Assembly: GCA_024399495.1 (NCBI GenBank)
Contig: JAKSNY010000008.1
Span: 39,021-103,020, forward strand
Length of the DNA: 64,000 nt
Source of the DNA: Paludibacteraceae bacterium
Lineage (GTDB): Bacteria; Bacteroidota; Bacteroidia; Bacteroidales; Paludibacteraceae
Direction: 5' to 3'
In this document: positions 8,349 through 15,194 of the stretch, piece after piece
How the letters are laid out: every line of letters begins with the position of its first letter
Position numbering within the stretch: the first letter of the stretch is position 1
Made by a program: the position numbers and the translations under genes
Notes under the pieces: generated by a model
What the model was told of the DNA's origin: nothing
What the model saw: only the letters and a program-made list of their open reading frames with translations
Database searches by the model: none

Positions 8349-9701
8349 TTATAGCAGTGGTGCCATATATAGGGGTAAATACACTATTCCATTGGCAACT
8401 TTAACATCGGCGGAATGCAGTACGTATGGCGTATGCAAATAAGAACTATACTTGCTTTTGAATTTGATAAGCGATGAAGTCCTGTATCTTGCAGTTGATT
8501 TAACCTCAATAGGGCAGATATTATGCCTGCTCGTCACAGACGGTTTACTTACAAGAAAATCTATTTCCATCCTTTCATCGGCGTTTTCTCTATCTGCTTT
8601 TGAAAAATAGTACAAATTCTTGTGTCCTGGCTTAATCATTTGAGCCACAAGATTCTCAACAAGCATACCCTTGTTTATCTCCAACTTGTCCAACATCAAT
8701 TTTCTGTACAAATCCGCCACTTCAATGGACTTCTCATCAAATGCGTGGGATATAAGTAAACCGGTATCTGCCATATATAACTTATATTTGGCATCGTCTC
8801 TGTTTAGTTTTAACCCGATGTTAGGTTCTGTGGCAGCGTAACACGTATTTGCAACCCTTGACTCTTCCAACCAAAAGAATGCATCTGCAAAATCCCTTGT
8901 CCTTGCTCCTTTTTGCAGGGAACCTATACGGAAACGCTTTTCGTGTTTTTGCAGTTGTCCGGGAATGGAATCCCAAATTTTTATGACTTTTGAGGCATCC
9001 TCTTCGGCGTAATGATAGATGTCATTTCTGTATAAATCCAAAATGCCACGCTTAATATGGTCTGTCTCCTCAAAATCTTTAGTTTGGATATACTGTGCCA
9101 CTGCTTGTGGCATGCCTCCAATTATCATATACAAGCGTAAATAGTCCATCGCCTTACGATGCAGAGCATTCCCAAGTGGCTTCTGATTTACATAGCACTC
9201 CTTTATAAAATCCATAAAATCAGTTTCTCCAAACGCCCATAAAAACTCTTCAAAATCCATTGGATACATATCCAAACGGGATTCTTCTGATGGAATGGTA
9301 ATATCTTTCACATTCTTGTTTATACTTACCAGTGAGCCTGTCTCAATGTAGTCATACCTACCATCCTGTACAAGCCACTTTACAGCCTCTCTTGCCTTTG
9401 GGTATCTTTGAACCTCATCAAATACAATCAGTGATTCCCTATTGTAGAGTTTCACATGTAATAATAGTTGCAGACGCTGGAAAAGGGCATCTATATCCGT
9501 AATGTAATTGTCAAAAACAGCACGTAACTCATCTGTCATCTTAGAAAAGTTTACTATGATATATGATTTGTACTCATTTTTGGCAAACTCTTCCACTATA
9601 AAACTCTTACCTACACGCCTTGCCCCATCAATAAGCAATGCCTCTTTATTGGAATATTTATTTTTCCATTGTAGCAACTCATTGTAAATCTTACGTTTCA
9701 T
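8349..9701 (-). CDS. AAA_14/DUF4143-type ATPase
   Basis: 450 residues from the ATG at 9701. Walker A is GARRVGKSF near residue 30, and Walker B is LIVFDEVQR near residue 100. The middle has the DUF4143 pattern of winged-helix and nuclease-like parts, and the C-terminus carries EIDFLVSK...CPIEVKS, a PD-(D/E)XK-like core. Such ATPases are common and often mobile in Bacteroidota; their function is not established. The frame runs 7 codons further upstream, but this region overlaps the iteron array, so 9701 is preferred. It is expressed, if at all, from inside that array. Confidence 0.85.
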   Translation of the reverse strand: MKRKIYNELLQWKNKYSNKEALLIDGARRVGKSFIVEEFAKNEYKSYIIVNFSKMTDELRAVFDNYITDIDALFQRLQLLLHVKLYNRESLIVFDEVQRYPKAREAVKWLVQDGRYDYIETGSLVSINKNVKDITIPSEESRLDMYPMDFEEFLWAFGETDFMDFIKECYVNQKPLGNALHRKAMDYLRLYMIIGGMPQAVAQYIQTKDFEETDHIKRGILDLYRNDIYHYAEEDASKVIKIWDSIPGQLQKHEKRFRIGSLQKGARTRDFADAFFWLEESRVANTCYAATEPNIGLKLNRDDAKYKLYMADTGLLISHAFDEKSIEVADLYRKLMLDKLEINKGMLVENLVAQMIKPGHKNLYYFSKADRENADERMEIDFLVSKPSVTSRHNICPIEVKSTARYRTSSLIKFKSKYSSYLHTPYVLHSADVKVANGIVYLPLYMAPLL

Positions 9702-9709
9702 AAATCTTA

Positions 9710-9796
9710 TACACCAAAACAAGATTATTAAAATAGTGAATTGTACACCAAAACAAGATTATTAAGGTGGATATTTATACACCAAAACAAGATTAT
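9710..9796 (-). repeat. Three 19-bp iterons with 34-bp period before the ATPase gene
   Basis: Identical 19-mers start at 9710, 9744 and 9778, each separated by a 15-bp unrelated spacer. On the gene strand each contains TAATCTTG, close to a -7 box, followed by TTTTGGTGTA. The nearest copy ends 8 bp from the start codon, so a bound factor would cover the translation start. Confidence 0.9.
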
Positions 9797-9860
9797 CTGC
9801 CACAAATATAGTGTTTTTTTTATACAACGTCAAAAAAAATTAGAAAAAACAAAATATTTT

Positions 9861-10048
9861 TGTATCTTTACTCGTACCCTACGGGTACTCGTGAAGATAA
9901 CCTGCACTCGGCAAAAACAAAAACGTACCGTTTTTGAAAAAGATATTCGGTGGTATTTTGCAAACAAGTTTCCAAACTCCCACCTTATATCTTTTTTTTC
10001 AAAAAATGCCTGCATTTTTTGTTTTTTGCTCTCGTTTTTGTATCTTTG
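9861..10048. repeat. Promoter-bearing CGAG hairpin repeat, copy 2
   Basis: Inverted relative to copy 1 at 6130. Order along the plus strand: the ACTCG-TACCC-TAC-GGGTA-CTCG module, CACTCGGCA, three hairpins, then TGCTCTCG merged with a promoter. A GATAT/ATATC stem region extends the central hairpin. With the iterons it fills the 404-bp gap before the lamin-tail gene. Confidence 0.88.
10018..10048 (+). promoter_or_regulatory. Promoter of the lamin-tail gene, inside the repeat
   Basis: TTTG (10018-10021), 19 bases, TATCTTTG (10041-10048). The spacer contains GCTCTCG from the repeat box, exactly as at asd. Confidence 0.88.
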
Positions 10049-10105
10049 TCACATTCTCCGTTTCGCTTTTTCGTCCTCACTTCAATGCTTGCAGTTGAAA
10101 TGGGT

Positions 10106-11527
10106 ATGAAAAAATTTTTTTATGTACTGCTTTTAAGCATTTGCGTTTTATGTAGTCAACAGTCCCAGGCATGGACTGGCGATGTGTCAAAATTCGGGGT
10201 GTATGGTGACACTCTGCAACTAAATGCTCCAGCGGAGACCTCTGATGCCTACTTGTCCGACACATCGACAGTAATATATAATGCGGCGTGGCACTGTAAT
10301 TTTAAGTTTGAGTTTGCCGCATCCTCTTCCAATTATGTGAAATGGTATCTGGTTTCAGACAGTTCTGACTTAAGGGGAAATTTGAACGGCTATTTTATAA
10401 GGGTTGGCTACACCGATAAGAACATTGCCTTATGCAGGCAGAGTGGTGCAAGTGTAAGTGTATTGGCTCAAGGAGAGAAATTGCGCATAACAGAGAACAC
10501 TCCCATTTACATAGCGGTGGAACGCTCTGAAAACGGAATGTGGAACGTATATTCTTGTTTAGAATCAGATGCAGACACAGTGCTTGAATGTTCTGTAACA
10601 GATAAAACATTTGAAAGGGCTGTGTATGGTGGCTTTTACGTGAAATACACCTCTACACGTTCACAAGGCTACAAGATGTGGGGGCTTATGCGTAACGGCG
10701 GTACTTATAAGGAGTTGCCCAAGCCTAAAAGGGGTGATATTGTTATAAATGAGATTCTTTCTTATCCCTACCCCGATGGTTATGATTTTGTGGAACTTTA
10801 CAATAACTCTGACTCCACGTTTAATCTGGCTGATTTGACATTGGGAAATGGGAAATCAGATGTGCCGCTACCTTCTGTAAAGTTTTATAGTGGTGATTAC
10901 AAGGTGCTTACGCAAGACTCCGCATCGCTGTCAGAACTGTATAAATGTGATTACGATGCCATAGTTGAGGTAAAAGTTCCATCGCTGGTAAAGGATTCAG
11001 GCAGTGTGGTGTTAAAGTGTGGAACTGTGCCTATAGATTCTGTCTATTATAATGCCAAAACCATGCATAACCCAATGCTCTCTAATAATCAAGGTGTTAG
11101 TTTTGAGAGGGTTAATCCTGCACTGACAGTGTGGACATCGGCGGCGGAGAATGTAGGCTTTGCCACTCCTGGGTATGAGAATTCGCAATATAAGCCTTAT
11201 AACCCCGATGATGAACAATCAGGCTCTGTTTGGGTTGAGCCTGAAACATTTACGCCAAACAGCGATGGCGTAAATGACTTGGCTATGATTTATTACAAAA
11301 TGGATGAGAGTGCGGTTGTGAATGTAGCCATCTATACATCGGACGGTGTTTTGGTCAGAAGGCTGTGCCGCAACGCACTGCTATCCCCATCGGGGGTTGT
11401 AACTTGGAACGGCTATTCAGACCGCAACCTGCTTATGCCCTTTGGCATCTACGTTGTGGCTTTTGAAGCCTTCTCCACCTCTAAAATCACTATTAAAAAG
11501 AAAGTTCCGCTGGTGTTGGGGGTGTAA
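10106..11527 (+). CDS. Secreted lamin-tail-domain surface protein
   Basis: 473 residues from the ATG at 10106 (an ATG at 10100 is also possible). A signal peptide (MKKFFYVLLLSICVLCSQQSQA) is followed by an N-terminal beta-rich, lectin-like region. A lamin-tail domain follows near residues 215-330, beginning GDIVINEILSYP and including DFVELYNNSD. The C-terminus has a gliding-motility or FlgD-Ig-like ending: TFTPNSDGVND, then VVTWNGYSDRN and FGIYVV. The last part suits export through an outer-membrane route such as type IX secretion. The frame extends to 9950, but that part overlaps the promoter and repeat. Confidence 0.72.
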   Translation: MKKFFYVLLLSICVLCSQQSQAWTGDVSKFGVYGDTLQLNAPAETSDAYLSDTSTVIYNAAWHCNFKFEFAASSSNYVKWYLVSDSSDLRGNLNGYFIRVGYTDKNIALCRQSGASVSVLAQGEKLRITENTPIYIAVERSENGMWNVYSCLESDADTVLECSVTDKTFERAVYGGFYVKYTSTRSQGYKMWGLMRNGGTYKELPKPKRGDIVINEILSYPYPDGYDFVELYNNSDSTFNLADLTLGNGKSDVPLPSVKFYSGDYKVLTQDSASLSELYKCDYDAIVEVKVPSLVKDSGSVVLKCGTVPIDSVYYNAKTMHNPMLSNNQGVSFERVNPALTVWTSAAENVGFATPGYENSQYKPYNPDDEQSGSVWVEPETFTPNSDGVNDLAMIYYKMDESAVVNVAIYTSDGVLVRRLCRNALLSPSGVVTWNGYSDRNLLMPFGIYVVAFEAFSTSKITIKKKVPLVLGV

Positions 11528-11543
11528 AATAATTAGTATAAAT

Positions 11544-11574
11544 TTTGATAGTATTAAAAATAATACTATTTTTG
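11544..11574 (+). promoter_or_regulatory. hicAB promoter with central palindromic operator
   Basis: TTTG (11544-11547), 19 bases, TATTTTTG (11567-11574). A perfect inverted repeat, TAGTATTA and TAATACTA around AAAA (11549-11568), fills the spacer and touches the -7 box. This is a natural operator for the HicB antitoxin, which is often an autorepressor. Confidence 0.8.
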
Positions 11575-11588
11575 CAAAATCATACGTA

Positions 11589-11783
11589 ATGAGAAGATAT
11601 AAAGTAAAAGAAGTATTAGACTTACTTAAAGCAGGAGGATGGTACATTATGACCATAAAAGGAGACCATAGGCAATTAAAACATCCTATGTTAAAAGGTA
11701 AGGTTACAGTTAATGGAAAACCAAGTGATACTCTAAGTCAGGAATTATTATCCAGTATATGGAAACAAGCGGGTTGGAAATAA
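11589..11783 (+). CDS. hicA: HicA-family mRNA interferase toxin
   Basis: 64 residues from the ATG 15 bp past the -7 box. The sequence VLDLLKAGGWYIMTIKGDHRQLKHP is the HicA double-stranded-RNA-binding-like fold with its catalytic His in GDHRQ, and GKVTVNGKPSDTLSQELLSSIWKQAGW is the usual ending. HicA cleaves mRNA when not neutralised by HicB. hicB follows 14 bp downstream. The frame is open further upstream from 11442, but that part overlaps the previous gene. Confidence 0.92.
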   Translation: MRRYKVKEVLDLLKAGGWYIMTIKGDHRQLKHPMLKGKVTVNGKPSDTLSQELLSSIWKQAGWK

Positions 11784-11797
11784 ATATAAAAAGTATT

Positions 11798-12217
11798 ATG
11801 GAACAAAAAGAAGTCTTAAAAATCAAACTTAATTGGGAGGATAAAAACTTTAGTGCGGCATTTGCGATGCCTGATTTTGGTGCAATTATTGTTACAGATA
11901 AAACAGAAAGTGGGATAAAGCAGAAGTTTGCAGAAGCCATGGCTTTTCATATTGAAGGAATGAAAAATGATGGGGATAAATTACCTATATGGGCTGAAAC
12001 TGGCAATTATGAGTTTGAATTTGTTTCAACGGTATCCGCTATGCTTCAACAAGCATTACAATATACCACATTAACGGCATTAAGTAATGTTACTGGTATG
12101 AAACATGCACAATTATCGCATTACGCCAATGCGGTAAGCATACCACGCCCCAAACAAAGAGAAAAAATAATCACTGGATTGCACACCATAGGGCAAAAGT
12201 GCTTGGCGGTTAATTGA
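11798..12217 (+). CDS. hicB: HicB-family antitoxin
   Basis: 139 residues from the ATG at 11798. The N-terminal half (KIKLNWEDKNFSAAFAMPDFGAIIVTDKTESGIKQKFAEAM) is the degraded RNase H-like HicB fold. The C-terminal half (SNVTGMKHAQLSHYANAVSIPRPKQREKI) is a helix-turn-helix that would bind the palindrome at 11549-11568. It neutralises HicA and represses the operon. The frame runs 13 codons further upstream into hicA. It is AT-rich like the next two genes. Confidence 0.9.
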   Translation: MEQKEVLKIKLNWEDKNFSAAFAMPDFGAIIVTDKTESGIKQKFAEAMAFHIEGMKNDGDKLPIWAETGNYEFEFVSTVSAMLQQALQYTTLTALSNVTGMKHAQLSHYANAVSIPRPKQREKIITGLHTIGQKCLAVN

Positions 12218-12224
12218 ATTTTAT

Positions 12225-12254
12225 TTTGTAAATCAAAAAAATCTATTATCTTTG
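12225..12254 (+). promoter_or_regulatory. Promoter of the PIN-GNAT gene
   Basis: TTTG (12225-12228), 18 bases, TATCTTTG (12247-12254), 11 bp before the ATG at 12266. The messenger would have almost no leader. Confidence 0.8.
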
Positions 12255-12265
12255 TAGAAGTTTAT

Positions 12266-13771
12266 ATGAAGGCACTTTTAGATACAAATATAATTATACA
12301 TCGGGAGACAACAAAAGTTATTTCTCAAGATATAGGATTGTTATTCAAATGGTTAGAAAAATGCCATTATACTAAATGTGTGCATTCTGCAACTATTGAG
12401 GAAATAAAAAAGAATCCTAATAAATCAACTGTTGATAGTTTTCTTATAAAAATAAGCAGTTACGAACAAATTACAATTCCGTCACCAATCCACGATGAAG
12501 TGCTCAGGGTATCGTCATTACTGGACAGTACTCCAAATGACAAAATAGATACCCAACTTTTAAATGAAGTATATGTCGGACGTGTTGATATATTGGTAAC
12601 AGAAGATAAAAAAATCCATACTAAAGCCAAGCATCTTAAAATTCAAGACAAGGTGTATAATATTGACTCTTTTTTGGAAAAAGCCTTTGCTGACAACCCA
12701 GATTTAGTTGACTATAAAATATTAAACGTTAGAAAGAGAAAGTTTGGTGAAATCGATTTAAAGGATTCGTTTTTTGATAGCCTTAGAGCAGACTATTCCG
12801 GTTTTGACAAGTGGTTCGTTTCAAAATATGATGAAGAAGCCTATATTACAGAAAATGCTGACAACAAGAAGTTACTATCATTTCTGTATTTAAAAATAGA
12901 AGATACAACAGAAAATTATTCTGATATTACACCATTGCTTGTACCCAAAAGAAGGCTAAAGATAGGTACTCTAAAAATTATAAGTAATGGATTCAGGTTA
13001 GGAGAACGTTTCCTGAAGATAATTTTTGATAATGCGTTAAAAAACAAAGTTCAAGAAATCTATGTTACAATTTTTGACAAAAGAGACGAACAACGCAGAC
13101 TTATAACACTTTTAGAGCAATGGGGATTTGTGTATTGGGGTACAAAAAATGGAGAAGAAAAAGTCTATGTCCGTAATTTCAGTCCAAATTTTAATATTAA
13201 CAATATAAGGGGTTGTTTCCCATACGTGTCACGGGCACAAAACTGTTTTATTGTACCTGTTTTCTCTAAATATCATACAGAATTATTACCTGATTCAATT
13301 TTAAATACGGAATCACCGTTAAATTTTGTGGAAAACTTTCCTCACAGAAATTGTATTGGGAAGGTCTATGTGTCAAGATTTTTAAAACCTTATCCAAACA
13401 AAGGTGATTTAATAATCTTCTATAGAACAGGAGGGTATTACAAGAGCGTTGTCACCTCATTGTGTATAGTGGAGGAAGTTAGAGATAGATTTTCCTCAAA
13501 AGAAGAATTTTTATCATATTGTAGAAAAAGTAGCGTTTATTCAAATGAGGAGTTGGTTGAATTGTGGGAGTATTCAAAAGGTTCTCCAGTTGCAACTAAA
13601 TTTTTATACACCTATTCATTTCCACACAGGATAAATATGGCAGAACTTATACGTTTGGGGGTTCTTTCCGGCATAGATGACGCACCACGTGGTTTTAAAA
13701 AAATTACTACCGATAAACTAAATACAATACTAAAAGCAACACAATCAAATGAAAGTTTTATTGTCAATTAA
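12266..13771 (+). CDS. PIN-GNAT-PUA-like three-domain protein
   Basis: 501 residues. Residues 1-140 are a PIN nuclease domain: LLDTNIII supplies the first Asp, ATIEEI a Glu, and VDILVTEDKKIHTKA the later acidic residues. Residues 230-310 look like a GNAT acetyltransferase: LKIGTLKIISNGFRLGERFLKIIFDNAL holds the acetyl-CoA loop position, and LEQWGFVYWG is the usual late strand. Residues 370-440 (GKVYVSRFLKPYPNKGDLIIFYRTGG) resemble a PUA/EVE/ASCH-type RNA-binding barrel. An ASCH protein follows with a 23-bp overlap. An RNA-directed effector acting with the ASCH partner is inferred. The gene is clearly AT-rich and sits in a defence-like island. Confidence 0.75.
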   Translation: MKALLDTNIIIHRETTKVISQDIGLLFKWLEKCHYTKCVHSATIEEIKKNPNKSTVDSFLIKISSYEQITIPSPIHDEVLRVSSLLDSTPNDKIDTQLLNEVYVGRVDILVTEDKKIHTKAKHLKIQDKVYNIDSFLEKAFADNPDLVDYKILNVRKRKFGEIDLKDSFFDSLRADYSGFDKWFVSKYDEEAYITENADNKKLLSFLYLKIEDTTENYSDITPLLVPKRRLKIGTLKIISNGFRLGERFLKIIFDNALKNKVQEIYVTIFDKRDEQRRLITLLEQWGFVYWGTKNGEEKVYVRNFSPNFNINNIRGCFPYVSRAQNCFIVPVFSKYHTELLPDSILNTESPLNFVENFPHRNCIGKVYVSRFLKPYPNKGDLIIFYRTGGYYKSVVTSLCIVEEVRDRFSSKEEFLSYCRKSSVYSNEELVELWEYSKGSPVATKFLYTYSFPHRINMAELIRLGVLSGIDDAPRGFKKITTDKLNTILKATQSNESFIVN

Positions 13772-14120
13772 ACCTGAGTTTGCCAACAAGATATTTGATG
13801 GTTCCAAAAAATTTGAATTTCGTAAAAGTGTCTTCAAAAATCCAAGTGTTGACACAGTAGTAGTATATGCTTCCTCTCCAGTGCAAAAAGTAATTGGAGA
13901 ATTCAAAATTTCTAAGATAATGACTGATGATGTAGAATGTCTATGGCAGAAAACTGCATTGTTTTCGGGTATTAGCAAAATGTTTTATGATGAATATTTT
14001 TCTCATAAGAAGGAAGCCAATGCAATTGCAGTAGGCAGAATGACCAAATATTCAGAACCATTATCTCTAAGTGATTTCGGCATTAAGTACCCTCCTCAAT
14101 CATTTATGTATATACAGTAA
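13749..14120 (+). CDS. ASCH-domain protein, partner of the PIN-GNAT gene
   Basis: 123 residues forming a single ASCH (PUA-like) domain. SIKPEFANKIFDGSKKFEFRK is the characteristic first part, followed by VVVYASSPVQKVIGEFKI. ASCH proteins bind RNA or modified nucleotides; some are nucleases or sensors. Its start lies 23 bp inside the PIN-GNAT gene in another frame, which points to coupled translation and a joint function. Confidence 0.85.
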   Translation: MKVLLSIKPEFANKIFDGSKKFEFRKSVFKNPSVDTVVVYASSPVQKVIGEFKISKIMTDDVECLWQKTALFSGISKMFYDEYFSHKKEANAIAVGRMTKYSEPLSLSDFGIKYPPQSFMYIQ

Positions 14121-14156
14121 CGGTTTTACAGGAATTATTATAGGTATATTGACGGG

Positions 14157-15194
14157 TTATAGCAATTTGGCGTTAATGTATTTTTGTATAATACGATTTT
14201 CTATGTTTTTCATATAGCCTGCCATATATTCGTAATCTGGTGTTCCTTCGTGGGTGGTTGGAAGCATAATTATTTCTCGCCTAATGCGGTCATCGTTAAT
14301 TTCTCTATTAAAGCTATACTTTTCTCTTATTTTTTCAACTATCTGTGCTATAAATAAATATGCATATTTGCTCATTAGATTATTCTCTAATTTAGTTACA
14401 TGGTCGCTCGCTACAAATGAGTATGGATGATAAAAAGTAGAACCAACACTGCCACTATTTGCTATTGTTAAACAATTTGCAAATATACGTACGTTCTTCG
14501 TGTTGCTTATAAAATCATCTATTCCATTATCCATCGCAGATGATGAAGCATAAGGTGTTTTTCCTGTAATATGGTCGCCATTTTTCAAACGTTTACCACG
14601 TTGTATTGAAAATATATCCTCTATTCTAAATGCTCTCCATTGTTTACTGCTGATAGGGGGGGCAATTTGTTGATTATCAATAATTTGTGCAATATATTTT
14701 TGATATTGTGCAAGTAATTGATGCTCTTTTGCTTTCATATACTCCTCCATAAAGGCCCAATCTGGATCGCCTTGTTCTGTTATGGGGAGCATAATTTTTT
14801 GCTTAGGCAAATCAGATGAGGATAATTGATTACCATAATTTATATGCTCACAGAATCGTTTGCATTGTGTTGTTATAAATAATGCAAGATATTTATTTAG
14901 TTTTTTTTCTTTCAGTTGAATATTATGAATTTTCATGTCATAACTGGCTTCGTATGGTTGATAGAAGCAAGAACCTAAAAAAGATATAGAAATACAATTT
15001 TTATATGTTCTGTAATTGCGAATTGATGAATGCTTTGCTGTAAAGGATTCAATACCATTATTTGCATCTGTTGCTGAAATACGAGGTGTATTACCTTCAG
15101 TTAGCTGCTGTTTAGCTATATTTGCACCAGTTCCTATACTTGCTATTTCACTTATATTAAATGCTTTCCATTTGCATTGGTCTAAAGTTTTCAT
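14157..15194 (-). CDS. BcgI-like specificity subunit (B/S subunit)
   Basis: 345 residues built from two similar halves. Each half begins with a target-recognition domain (WKAFNISEIASIGTGANI and WRAFRIEDIFSIQRGKRL). Each ends with a matching linker and helix (MLPITEQGDPDWAFMEEYMK and MLPTTHEGTPDYEYMAGYMK). This is the pattern of HsdS-type subunits that read a two-part DNA target. BcgI B is about the same length (about 340 residues). It overlaps the A-subunit gene by 4 bp (ATGA), so the two are translated together. Confidence 0.88.
   Translation of the reverse strand: MKTLDQCKWKAFNISEIASIGTGANIAKQQLTEGNTPRISATDANNGIESFTAKHSSIRNYRTYKNCISISFLGSCFYQPYEASYDMKIHNIQLKEKKLNKYLALFITTQCKRFCEHINYGNQLSSSDLPKQKIMLPITEQGDPDWAFMEEYMKAKEHQLLAQYQKYIAQIIDNQQIAPPISSKQWRAFRIEDIFSIQRGKRLKNGDHITGKTPYASSSAMDNGIDDFISNTKNVRIFANCLTIANSGSVGSTFYHPYSFVASDHVTKLENNLMSKYAYLFIAQIVEKIREKYSFNREINDDRIRREIIMLPTTHEGTPDYEYMAGYMKNIENRIIQKYINAKLL

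Noticed and set aside
9710-9796. Repeats of 19 bp with 15-bp spacers as a CRISPR array
   Set aside because: Only three units, spacers far too short, no cas genes, and the array overlaps a gene start; iterons fit better.
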